This document shows positions 38,606 to 45,996 of a stretch of DNA of 45,996 nt, piece after piece; the stretch's first letter is position 1; every line of letters starts with the position of its first letter. A program made the position numbers and the translations under genes. The DNA lies in the NCBI GenBank assembly GCA_039808645.1, contig JBDHTL010000010.1, positions 1 through 45,996 of the forward strand, read 5' to 3'. The notes under the pieces were generated by a model, which made no database searches, was not told the origin of the DNA, and saw nothing but the letters and a program-made list of their open reading frames with translations. Source of the DNA: JAJXWB01 sp039808645 (lineage in GTDB: Bacteria > Pseudomonadota > Alphaproteobacteria > Rhizobiales > Beijerinckiaceae).

Positions 38606-39166
38606 ATGTCTCATATGCAAGCTGACCTTTCGCCCGATACTTCCGCGTGCAGGACGCGGACGAGAAGACTGGCGATGATCGTGGCGCCTTCGCTGGCGCT
38701 GTGCGGGGCCGCCGCGGGCGCTGCCTTCAGCAGCGCCGACATCGCCGCCGCCGACAACGCTCTCCAGAGGATGGCGAACGTGGTGGCCATGGCCCGCGCG
38801 GAGTCGATCTGCGGCGTCAGTCCGAAGCAGCGCGGCGTTTCCATGCAGGACTCGACCATCATCCCCGGCGGCGAGAGGCCCGAAATCACCGCCACGATCA
38901 GAGTCGCGATTTCCGGCGAAGCGGATTCGGCAGGCGCCAAGCCCGGCGCGGTCAGCGTGACCGTCCAGCTGCAGCAACCCTATCAGACGCGCCTCGACAG
39001 CCTGCTCGGACGCGCCATGATCCATCTTTCGGCGCGCGCGACCGCGCATTCCGAGGAAGGGACGCCTTCCTGCGCCGTCTCTCTCACGAAGGCAGATCAT
39101 GCTCCGGCCGATCCGGACGATGCGGGCCGATATTTGTCGCCATTGGAAATCAGAATCGCGGCCTGA
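38606..39166 (+). CDS. Small exported protein of unknown function, pilus-assembly-like (tentative)
   Basis: A 186-residue protein with an N-terminal hydrophobic stretch (about residues 23-42, MIVAPSLALCGAAAGAAFSS) after a polar, Arg-rich start, then a secreted-type region ending in beta-rich sequence (VSVTVQLQQPYQTRLDSLLG, LSARATAHSEEG...CAVSL). The combination of helix, AADNALQ segment and ATA-x-CAVSL end vaguely recalls TadE/TadG-type Flp pilus proteins, but no firm family can be named. No good ribosome site precedes ATG 38606; ATG 38615 is an alternative. It lies between the HTH and kinase genes. Confidence 0.55.
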   Translation: MSHMQADLSPDTSACRTRTRRLAMIVAPSLALCGAAAGAAFSSADIAAADNALQRMANVVAMARAESICGVSPKQRGVSMQDSTIIPGGERPEITATIRVAISGEADSAGAKPGAVSVTVQLQQPYQTRLDSLLGRAMIHLSARATAHSEEGTPSCAVSLTKADHAPADPDDAGRYLSPLEIRIAA

Positions 39167-39394
39167 CGCGGACGCTCCTACACGCGCAAAACCGGGGGCC
39201 CGGCGACGCGCCGGCAGGTCCTGCGCTGTTTTTATTGTCAGCTTTCTCGACTAGAACGGATTCGCGGACATTCAACGGGCGCGACACATGATTTCTTCGC
39301 CTCGATTGCGAACTGGCGGCGCTCTCGGCGTCGCCGACGATGCGTCGAATGCGTCCCCGCCCGTTCGACAGCCCACACCGTCGAAAGCCTGCGC

Positions 39395-41398
39395 ATGAAC
39401 CGGTCAAGCCGCCCCGAGCAGATCGGCGTTCCCGAAGACCTCGAACGCAAGTGGCAGGGGGTCGTCGACATACTCGCGCGCGTGTCCGGCTTCGTCGCCG
39501 CGCTGATCATGCGCGTCGAGCCGCCCGAGATCGAGGTGTTCATCAGGAACGATCACCCCGACAACCCCTTCGCGCGCGGCGCCCGCACGCCGCTCGACAC
39601 CGACCTGTTTTGCGAACGGGCGATGCTGACCCGGTCTCTCGTCCACTGCCGCGACGCGCTGAAAGACCCGGTCTGGCTCAATCCCGTCGTCACCGTTCAC
39701 GGTTTCGCCTGCTACTACGGGATGCCGCTGTTTTGGCCGGACGGCCGACCGTTCGGCACGATCTGCATTCTCAATCGACGGGAGACGGACGTCACGCACG
39801 AGGCGGCGGAACTCGTGCGTCTGCTTCACGGGGCCGTCGAGGACGATCTCAGGAACCTGTTCGTGACCGCCCGGGAATTGGACGCTTCGCGCGCCGAGCA
39901 ACTCGACGTCCAGAGCAAATACGCGTCGATGTTTCATCAGGCGGCGGTCGGCATGGCGCGCGTCGGGCTGGACGGCCGATGGCTCGAGGTGAACGACAAG
40001 CTCTGCAACATCGTCGGACATTCGCGGCGCGAGCTGATGTCGATGAAATTCCAGGATCTGACGGTCGACGAGGATCCGGCGAAAGACCAGAAGATTCTGG
40101 AGAAACTGATCGCGGGCCAGGTCCCGTTCTACTCGACGGACAAGCGCTATCTGCACCGGACCGGCGCTCGGGTCTGGGCGCAGGTCATGGTTTCGCTCGT
40201 GCGCACGACGGACGGCGCGCCGGACTACCTCATCCTGGTCGTGCAGGACATAACGGAAAAGAAGGCGCTGCAGCACGATCTCGAGCATGCGCAGAAGCTG
40301 GAGACGCTGGGCCGCCTCGTCGGCGGCATCGCCCATGAATTCAACAACAAGTTGGCGACCATATCCGGAAAGCTGTTCCTGGCCGGCAGAAATGACGTTC
40401 GGCGTTTCGACCTCATCGAACAGGCCGAAAAGGAATGTCATGAAGCCGCCGAAATGATCAAAGGGCTGCTGGCCTACACACGGAACGATCAGATCACGAG
40501 ACGGCCGCTCGCGATGAACGTCTACCTGAACGAGGTCGTCGGCCGCTTGCGTCCCATCATGCCCGAACATATCGACTTCGAGGTCGTCATCGACGACGGC
40601 CCGATGACGGCCAACGTCGATCCGACGCAGATTCAGCAAATCGCGCTCAATCTCATCAACAATGCGATCGACGCCGTCGAGACGGCGACAAACCCGCGCA
40701 TCGTCCTGCGTCTGACGGCCGTGCCGATGTCGAACGAGCTAAGGTCGAAATTGCCCGGCGTCGAAGCGTCCGCTCTGGCGAGGCTCGACGTCGAGGACAA
40801 TGGAATTGGGATCGCATCCTCGGAACTGAGCAAGATATTCGACCCGTTCTACACGACCAAGCCTGTCAACAAGGGGACGGGCCTGGGGCTGGGCATCGTC
40901 GCCGGCCTCGCCCGCCAGCACGACGGCGTCATCGACGTGGAGAGCGCGCGCGGAAGCGGATCGCGCTTCAGCGTGTTTCTGCCTCTCAGCGACGCGGCCG
41001 AATTGGCGCCGACGGCGACGGCGTCGGACGAACCGAAGGTGGCGCCGGGCAAGACCATCCTGGTGGTCGACGACAACGAGGGCGTTCTCGAAACGACCAG
41101 CGACATCCTGGAGCATCTGGGCTATCGCGTGCTCAAGGCGCACGACGGCCAAGACGCCCTGTCGACATATCTGAGAACCGACCGCATCGATTGCCTGCTG
41201 ACGGATGTCGCGATGCCGAAGATGGGAGGCGTGGAGCTTTGCGAAAAACTTCGGGCCCACGACCCGAACGTGAAGCTCATCTTCATGACCGGCTACAACG
41301 ACCGCATCAGCGCGGAAGCAGCGCATTGTCCCCGGCTATTCAAACCGATCGACATCCACGATCTGCGCCGCACGCTGATCGAGATGACCGGCCCCTGA
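39395..41398 (+). CDS. Hybrid sensor histidine kinase (GAF-PAS-HisKA-HATPase-REC)
   Basis: A 667-residue cytosolic kinase without membrane segments. Domains: a GAF-like sensor (about 20-155, with YYGMPLFWPDGRPFGTICIL), a PAS domain (about 175-290, ending LVVQDITEKK), a dimerisation/phosphoacceptor domain with His314 (GGIAHEFNN), an ATPase domain with N box NLINNAIDAV (about 419-428), G1 DNGIGI (468-473) and G2 GTGLGLG (494-500), and a receiver with Asp604 (LLTDVAMPKMGG). The HEFNN H-box is typical of the Rhizobiales hybrid group. The signal is unknown. It converges with a second hybrid kinase 48 nt away. Confidence 0.92.
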   Translation: MNRSSRPEQIGVPEDLERKWQGVVDILARVSGFVAALIMRVEPPEIEVFIRNDHPDNPFARGARTPLDTDLFCERAMLTRSLVHCRDALKDPVWLNPVVTVHGFACYYGMPLFWPDGRPFGTICILNRRETDVTHEAAELVRLLHGAVEDDLRNLFVTARELDASRAEQLDVQSKYASMFHQAAVGMARVGLDGRWLEVNDKLCNIVGHSRRELMSMKFQDLTVDEDPAKDQKILEKLIAGQVPFYSTDKRYLHRTGARVWAQVMVSLVRTTDGAPDYLILVVQDITEKKALQHDLEHAQKLETLGRLVGGIAHEFNNKLATISGKLFLAGRNDVRRFDLIEQAEKECHEAAEMIKGLLAYTRNDQITRRPLAMNVYLNEVVGRLRPIMPEHIDFEVVIDDGPMTANVDPTQIQQIALNLINNAIDAVETATNPRIVLRLTAVPMSNELRSKLPGVEASALARLDVEDNGIGIASSELSKIFDPFYTTKPVNKGTGLGLGIVAGLARQHDGVIDVESARGSGSRFSVFLPLSDAAELAPTATASDEPKVAPGKTILVVDDNEGVLETTSDILEHLGYRVLKAHDGQDALSTYLRTDRIDCLLTDVAMPKMGGVELCEKLRAHDPNVKLIFMTGYNDRISAEAAHCPRLFKPIDIHDLRRTLIEMTGP

Positions 41399-41446
41399 AG
41401 GGCGACGGATCAGGCTGCTCGCGCGCGCGTCGCAAGCCGCCGGCGA

Positions 41447-43039
41447 TCACCCCGAACTCGGCCTGTGGCTCAGCCGCCGCGCCAGTTCGTGATAGTCGAA
41501 CGGCTTGGGGATGAGTTCGATATCGGGATGCGCGGCGTAGGAGCGTTGCGCGTTCTGGTCCTGATAGCCCGACACGCAGATCGTGCGCACATGCGGGAAG
41601 CGTTCCTTGATGCGCTGACGCAGCGTCAGTCCGGTCATGTGTCCGCGCAGCATGATATCGGTGATGACGACGTCGATCTGCGGCTCCTTCGACATGATGT
41701 CCAGGGCCTCGGACGCATTGTCGCATGTCGAGGCGACATGCCCCATCGCTCTCAGCATGTCGCAGGTGGCGGCGGCCATTTCCGCATTGTCTTCCACGAC
41801 GAGGATCGTGTGCCTGAATTCGGGCGCGGTCGTCTGGTCGACGCAAGCCTTCGCGCGCGCGGCGCTCGAACGTACTCTCGGCAGGAACATCCGGACGCTC
41901 GTTCCTGCGCCGAGCGCGCTTTGAATTTGGATGGACCCGCCGGATTGGCGAACGAAGCCATAGACCATGGCCAGGCCCATTCCGGAGCCTGCTCCCTCCT
42001 TCTTCGTCGTGAAGAAAGGCTCGAATGCGTGCTGGACGACATCCGGCGCCATGCCCTGTCCGGTATCTCGGATCTCGATCCGGACAAGCTCGTGGTCCGG
42101 GCGTCTCGGCGCCGGGTTCTGGTCCGACATGGCGCCGACGATCTCGCTGGATCGCACCACGCTCGTCTCGATCGAGATGGTTCCGCCGTCCGGCATGGCG
42201 TCGCGCGCATTGAGAACGAGATTCATGATGGCGCTGCCGAACTGCGTCGTATCGACGGAGATCGCCGCGTCGGGCGCGGCGTCCTTGCGGTTGATCTCGA
42301 TGTTCGACGCAACGCTGACGCCCAGCATGTCCTCGATCGGGTTCAAATGCTCCGCAACGGTCAGCGAACGCGGCTTCAAAGGCTGCCGGCTCGCGAAGGA
42401 CAGCAATTGCGACGTCAGCTTGGTGCAGCGGCCCGCGGCGTCGCGGCACGCCTCCACGCGTCGGAGGGATTTCTCGTCGTCGACCTGCATCTTCAGCAAG
42501 GACAGGTTGCCGACGATGACGCCCATGTGATTGTTCAGGTCGTGCGCGATGCCGCCCGTGAGCTGACCGAGGGTCTCGAGCTTCTGTGCGCTGAACAGGC
42601 GTAGTTCGGCTTCCTTGAGTTCTGTCACGTCCTGTCCGGTCATCAGGCAGACTGTCTTCCCGCCGTCCGACGCAATCGGATAATAATTGACGAGAACGAC
42701 ACGCTGCGAGGCGTCCGCCCCCGACAGATCGAGGTGAAAGGATATGCGCTCTCCCTTGAGCGCCCGCTGAAGCTTGTCTTTGATGAACTCGTAGGCCGAG
42801 GGCGGCAGGTAGTCTGAAATGTGGACGTTCGCCCAATCCGGACGGGGCGAATTCGTCATCTTCACATATTGCTTGTTGCAATAGACATAGCGCAAATCCT
42901 GATCGAAGACCGCGATCATGATCGGCATGACATCCATGATCGCCTGTGCGACCAGCATCATGCGGCCGTTCAATATGTCTTCGGCGAGGAGCACAGTGTT
43001 CAGAACGTCGTTGCGACGCCCGGAGCCCGTTTCCGTCAT
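41447..43039 (-). CDS. Hybrid sensor histidine kinase (PAS-HisKA-HATPase-REC)
   Basis: A 530-residue soluble kinase. A PAS domain (about 30-145, DVMPIMIAVFDQDLRYVYCN to GQDVTELKEAE) leads to the phosphoacceptor His166 (GGIAHDLNN), an ATPase domain (N box NLVLNARDAMPDG, G1 DTGQGM, F box FEPFFTTK, G2 GSGMGLAMVYG), and a C-terminal receiver with Asp461 (VVITDIMLRG) and Lys in IPKPFD. The same architecture without the GAF domain occurs in the opposing neighbour, so the pair may have arisen by duplication and inversion or may exchange phosphate with the stand-alone receiver. No membrane segment is present. Confidence 0.92.
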   Translation of the reverse strand: MTETGSGRRNDVLNTVLLAEDILNGRMMLVAQAIMDVMPIMIAVFDQDLRYVYCNKQYVKMTNSPRPDWANVHISDYLPPSAYEFIKDKLQRALKGERISFHLDLSGADASQRVVLVNYYPIASDGGKTVCLMTGQDVTELKEAELRLFSAQKLETLGQLTGGIAHDLNNHMGVIVGNLSLLKMQVDDEKSLRRVEACRDAAGRCTKLTSQLLSFASRQPLKPRSLTVAEHLNPIEDMLGVSVASNIEINRKDAAPDAAISVDTTQFGSAIMNLVLNARDAMPDGGTISIETSVVRSSEIVGAMSDQNPAPRRPDHELVRIEIRDTGQGMAPDVVQHAFEPFFTTKKEGAGSGMGLAMVYGFVRQSGGSIQIQSALGAGTSVRMFLPRVRSSAARAKACVDQTTAPEFRHTILVVEDNAEMAAATCDMLRAMGHVASTCDNASEALDIMSKEPQIDVVITDIMLRGHMTGLTLRQRIKERFPHVRTICVSGYQDQNAQRSYAAHPDIELIPKPFDYHELARRLSHRPSSG

Positions 43040-43132
43040 CTTTCATCCCGCGCGGCGCGGCGGCCGGTTTCGACAGGACGACGAGCATATCCGATCGCCG
43101 CCCGAGCATCCAACGAGGCCGACGCGCCGCTT

Positions 43133-44353
43133 TCACCCCTCCTGCCCGAGCCACGTCGCCATCCGTTCGTAGACGTCGCGCCGGTTCAGGAGATCAAGGT
43201 GCCCGGTCTCGCGTGCGATCCATTGTCGATCGTCCGGGAACGCCAGCGTTCGCGCGGGGTCCGCGTGGCGGCCGAGCGCGCTCGCCAGCGGCGCCAGCCC
43301 GTCGCCTGCGAGCAGGTCCTTCATCTCGCCGGGCGAGGCGGCCAGCGTGGCCGCGATCGCGTAGCAGGCGACATCGTCCGGCAGGGGCGCCGGTCGCCGC
43401 GTGTCCGGCGTACGCGCGAAGCGGTCGCCGCCTGCCCAATCCTCCTTGGCGAGCACGCCGTAGCGCAGGTCGGCGATCCCGGCGCTGCGGGCCCTCCCGA
43501 GGCTCGCGAAGGCGCTGGCGTAAGGCAATTTGCCGAGGATCAATTCGACCCAATTGCCGATCCTTTCGAGCGGGGCGCCGTGGTGGGGCGTTCCGAGGAA
43601 CACGATTGTGTCGAGCTTCTCGCGCCAGGCATGTCCGGCTGCTTCGCCCGCCAGGCAGGCGCTGCGCGTGACGAGCCCGCCCATGCTGTGGCCGACGATG
43701 GCCAGTTTCCCGACCTCGACGGGCCAGGCCGCGACGAGCCGCTCCAGGGCGTCGGCGAAAGCGGCGCCGTTCGTCCAGACATTGAGGCCGGAATTGTAGG
43801 AGAGATAGACCGGCGTATAGCCGAAATCGCGGGCGAGCGCCGCGCCGTGGTCGTGGCCATGCCGCATCCATTGCAGGTCGCTCATGCAGAGCCCGTGGAC
43901 AAGCGCCACGAGTTTTCCCGTCGCGTGGGGAAAAGCCGCCGCGAGCGCGTCGCGTTCGAGCGCGACGGGACGCCCGTCGCGCCGGACGCGCATCTCGAGC
44001 GCCAGCGCGTTGCCGGTCTCGGCGAGATGGTCGCCCAGCACGCCGTTCAGCGCCGCCAGAACCGCCTCGCGCCTGCGCGAAACCGGGCGATGATCGGGTT
44101 TGCCGTCGAGCAGCGCGGCGGCGGCGCCGACGCCCTTGCCGGTCAGACGAAACGCGCCGCGGACGCCCTTGTAGACAAGTCGCGTCGCGCCGCGCACCGG
44201 TCCCCGCGCGAGCGGCGCGAGGCCGGGCGTGCTCAGGATCGAGCCGTGCAGTTTCTCGACTATGTCCAGTACGCCTTCGGCGCCGTCGGTCGCCAGGCGC
44301 AGCAGGCCGAGCGCTTCCGGAAGCGAGAGCGACGAAGCATTGGCGCGCGCCAT
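43133..44353 (-). CDS. Alpha/beta-hydrolase, PGAP1-like lipase/esterase
   Basis: A 406-residue protein with a 140-residue helical N-terminal extension followed by an alpha/beta-hydrolase core. The nucleophile elbow is GHSMGG with Ser223; LVHGLCMSD supplies the oxyanion region, and FLGTPHHGAPLE follows, typical of PGAP1/triacylglycerol-lipase-like enzymes. The catalytic His is probably in ETGHLDLLN near the C-terminus. The start at ATG 44353 is favoured by GGAG 9 nt upstream; ATG 44371 is possible. No signal peptide is apparent. The substrate is unknown, possibly a lipid or polyester. Confidence 0.85.
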   Translation of the reverse strand: MARANASSLSLPEALGLLRLATDGAEGVLDIVEKLHGSILSTPGLAPLARGPVRGATRLVYKGVRGAFRLTGKGVGAAAALLDGKPDHRPVSRRREAVLAALNGVLGDHLAETGNALALEMRVRRDGRPVALERDALAAAFPHATGKLVALVHGLCMSDLQWMRHGHDHGAALARDFGYTPVYLSYNSGLNVWTNGAAFADALERLVAAWPVEVGKLAIVGHSMGGLVTRSACLAGEAAGHAWREKLDTIVFLGTPHHGAPLERIGNWVELILGKLPYASAFASLGRARSAGIADLRYGVLAKEDWAGGDRFARTPDTRRPAPLPDDVACYAIAATLAASPGEMKDLLAGDGLAPLASALGRHADPARTLAFPDDRQWIARETGHLDLLNRRDVYERMATWLGQEG

Positions 44354-44508
44354 CTGGTTCTGTCTCCGCATCGAAGGGGCACGCCCGGATATAAGGGATC
44401 GCGCTCCGGTATTTGAGGAGGCGCGCGGCGCAGCGCCGAGGTCGCGCGCCGATTGACAAGGATCAGGAGAATTGCAGATTTGGCCCTGAACCCCTGAAGA
44501 GACTTCGC

Positions 44509-45168
44509 ATGACCCTGCCGGCAGGCCACCCCCGTCTCTCCAAACGTCCGTTCAGCCTCGAAGAACTGCTCGCCGACGGCATCGTGCACGCCGTCTCGCT
44601 CGTCGCCGGCCTGATCGCCTTCGCCGTCCTGCTGGCGAAAGTGGCGGCGAGCGGCGACGTCGGCCGCATGGCTGCGCTCGCCATCTATGCGGCCGGTTTC
44701 TTTCTCATGTTCGGCTTTTCGCTGGCCTACAACGTGACGCCGCCGTCCTCTTTGAAGTGGCTGCTGCGTCGCTTCGATCACGCCTCCATCTACGTGATGA
44801 TCGCGGGAACCTACACCGCCCTTCTGGCGACGGGCGCGGCGGGCGGATGGGGCCCGATCTTGCTCACGCTGGTGTGGATCGGCGCGGTCGGCGGCGTCGC
44901 GCTGAAATTCCTTCTTCCCGGCCGGCTGGACCGGCTGTCGATCCTGTTCTTTGTCATCCTCGGCGGCGCCGGCGTGTTTGCGCTGGGGCCGCTGTCGCAG
45001 GGCCTGCCGCCCGCCAGTCTCGTGCTCGTGATCGCGGGCGCGGGCGCCTATGTCGCGGGGATCGGCTTCTATCTCTGGAAGAGCCTTCAGTTTCAAAACG
45101 CCATCTGGCACGGCTTCGTCGCCGGCGCGTCGGCGCTCCATTTCGCCGCTGTGGCCGCTGCCCACTAA
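44509..45168 (+). CDS. Hemolysin III family membrane protein (PAQR-like, YqfA/TrhA type)
   Basis: A 219-residue protein with seven hydrophobic segments, the standard size. Conserved family features are DGIVHAVSLVAGLIAF at the N-terminus, the FDHASIYVMIAGTYT segment, and IWHGFVAGASALHF at the C-terminus, with His residues that bind zinc in the related PAQR receptors. Members influence membrane lipid homeostasis; hemolytic activity is doubtful. ATG 44509 has GAAGAG upstream. A TTGACA at 44453-44458 in the divergent gap could be its -35, although no good -10 follows. Confidence 0.9.
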   Translation: MTLPAGHPRLSKRPFSLEELLADGIVHAVSLVAGLIAFAVLLAKVAASGDVGRMAALAIYAAGFFLMFGFSLAYNVTPPSSLKWLLRRFDHASIYVMIAGTYTALLATGAAGGWGPILLTLVWIGAVGGVALKFLLPGRLDRLSILFFVILGGAGVFALGPLSQGLPPASLVLVIAGAGAYVAGIGFYLWKSLQFQNAIWHGFVAGASALHFAAVAAAH

Positions 45169-45250
45169 ACGCGGCCTGCGTTCGGGCGAAATTGCGCGAA
45201 CGCGGCAAGGCCGATTCATGTCACGGTATAGCGCGCGCCGCCCGGGCGCG

Positions 45251-45691
45251 TCAGGCCTCCATGACGATCAGCGGCCAGATCTGGCTTTTCCAGGCGCTTT
45301 CGCCGCCGGCCGCGGCGACGATCCGGCCCTGCCGCATCACGATCCAGTAGGGGACGCCGCCGCCGCCCTTCTGCACGACGGCGCGCAGGTGACGCAGGTT
45401 TTCCGGCCAGAATTTGTCCTCGAGGGCGGTGGCCAGATTGGTCGCGATGATTTCGCGGTATTCGACCCGCTCGAAGGCGAGGCTCGCCTGGAACTCCGGC
45501 TTGCGCTCGCGCCGCCAGCGGATGCAGGGCGCGCAATCGTCCGCGCCGACATAGACCACGGTGAGCTTGCCCAGTTTCTTGCCGGTGGTGAAGCCGCTGC
45601 CGGGCTTCTTCCAGTCGAGCAGCGGCGAAAACGCGAGTAGGGCCGTCCAGCCGGCAAGGCCGATCATCGCGGCGCGGCGCTTGATGTCCAT
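45251..45691 (-). CDS. Thioredoxin-like protein with CxxC motif, exported or anchored
   Basis: A 146-residue protein with a hydrophobic N-terminal segment (about 7-24) and a short thioredoxin-like domain. VVYVGADDCAPCIRW contains Cys53 and Cys56, and VPYWIVMRQGRIV fits the cis-proline and following strand. It is shorter than usual TlpA proteins and lacks WCxxC. A periplasmic thiol-disulfide role is inferred. A GTG at 45700 is an alternative start with GGAA upstream. It is separate from the other genes and has no close operon partner. Confidence 0.72.
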   Translation of the reverse strand: MDIKRRAAMIGLAGWTALLAFSPLLDWKKPGSGFTTGKKLGKLTVVYVGADDCAPCIRWRRERKPEFQASLAFERVEYREIIATNLATALEDKFWPENLRHLRAVVQKGGGGVPYWIVMRQGRIVAAAGGESAWKSQIWPLIVMEA

Positions 45692-45776
45692 GTTCGTCAC
45701 ATTCCTCGTTCCGGGCTGCGGCAGACTAGGCGCAGAGACACGCCGGCGACTTATCTGATGTCAATCGGTGCAAAAC

Positions 45777-45812
45777 GGGGTCGCCTTTACCAAAAATCAA
45801 GGTCGCGACCCC
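45777..45812. repeat. Inverted repeat upstream of the last gene
   Basis: GGGGTCGC (45777-45784) and GCGACCCC (45805-45812) form 8-bp perfect arms around 20 nt that include an A/T-rich stretch (CAAAAATCAA). It lies in the divergent gap between the thioredoxin-like gene and the gene at the window end and could be a regulatory site. Confidence 0.3.
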
Positions 45813-45900
45813 GGGGGCGCACAACAACATGTTCACCGTGAACCAAGTGCGCTCGCACGACCGGAGGGTCGGGCGGGCTCGCGCGACGGAGGGGCGTGAG

Positions 45901-45996
45901 ATGACGACGACAGCCGGAACCGGCGGAGATGGCGACCAGAACGTACGAGTTCCATTCATGCAGCGGGTCCTCGACGACCCATTTCTGCTGCTGTTT
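45901..45996 (+). CDS. Start of a predicted membrane protein (3' truncated by window)
   Basis: Thirty-two codons are present from ATG 45901, which has a strong ribosome site (GGAGGGG, 6 nt upstream). The peptide starts MTTTAGTGGDGDQNV and reaches RVLDDPFLLLF, where a hydrophobic segment seems to begin. The frame is also open back to an ATG at 45829, but that start lacks a ribosome site. The family cannot be named from this length; a short membrane protein is likely. Confidence 0.5.
   Translation, partial: MTTTAGTGGDGDQNVRVPFMQRVLDDPFLLLF

Noticed and set aside
39200..39233. Rho-independent terminator after the exported-protein gene
   Set aside because: The CCGGCG-ACG-CGCCGG hairpin is separated from the T-run by about 14 nt, too far for a standard terminator.
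41447..43154. A second minus-strand frame (604 codons, 41340-43154) over the hybrid kinase
   Set aside because: Same strand, different frame; kinase motifs are all in the 41447-43039 frame.

Overview
The window is high-GC DNA (roughly 65% by eye) from an alphaproteobacterium, most likely of the order Hyphomicrobiales (Rhizobiales), perhaps near Beijerinckiaceae/Methylocystaceae. This rests on a class II aroA followed by an overlapping cmk, a divergent FYDLN-acid (TIGR02300) gene beside tRNA-Ala, LivFGHM-type transporters, and palindromic intergenic repeats typical of the order. The assignment is inferred from gene content; no marker comparison could be run.

Layout. 1-4000: the 3' part of a bacterial alpha-2-macroglobulin gene and its usual partner pbpC. 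4200-7130: a crotonase, a VOC-fold protein and an MFS carrier between palindromic repeats. 7220-10040: cmk and aroA on the minus strand, the FYDLN gene, and tRNA-Ala(GGC). 10040-11370: a decayed stretch with gene remnants. 11375-29218: a large acyl-CoA catabolic locus. 29219-30307: two more pseudogenes (an N-carbamoylputrescine amidase-type fragment and a deleted ctaB). 29789-36671: an A2-type cytochrome c oxidase operon behind a perfect FNR/FixK box. 37098-43039: a signalling cluster (stand-alone receiver, HTH regulator, small exported protein, two hybrid histidine kinases). 43133 to the end: a lipase-like hydrolase, a hemolysin III-family membrane protein, a thioredoxin-like protein and the start of a membrane protein.

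The most coherent system is the catabolic locus. A LIV-type ABC importer has its own long-chain-type acyl-CoA ligase embedded between livG and livH (livG-ligase-livH-livM overlap by 1-4 nt). A divergent TetR regulator follows. Then come an SDR, an isovaleryl-CoA-dehydrogenase-like enzyme, an enoyl-CoA hydratase, an AtuA-family protein, a biotin-dependent carboxylase whose alpha chain is split into two genes, and a second, motif-degenerate ligase. This matches the logic of the leucine/isovalerate (Liu) and acyclic-terpene (Atu) routes: activation, alpha-beta dehydrogenation, gamma-carboxylation, hydration. The substrate is unknown and no HMG-CoA-lyase-type gene is present. A nearly identical promoter/operator block lies in front of livG and in front of the hydratase gene, linking uptake and catabolism.

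The oxidase operon encodes subunits III, II and I, an SCO copper chaperone, a 43-residue membrane peptide, a second subunit-I-like protein that keeps the heme-ligand histidines but seems to lack two CuB histidines, and a TlpA-like thioredoxin. The order ctaB pseudogene, coxC, sco, coxB, coxA, small peptide, subunit-I-like, tlpA and the FNR-type box suggest an oxygen-responsive secondary terminal oxidase.
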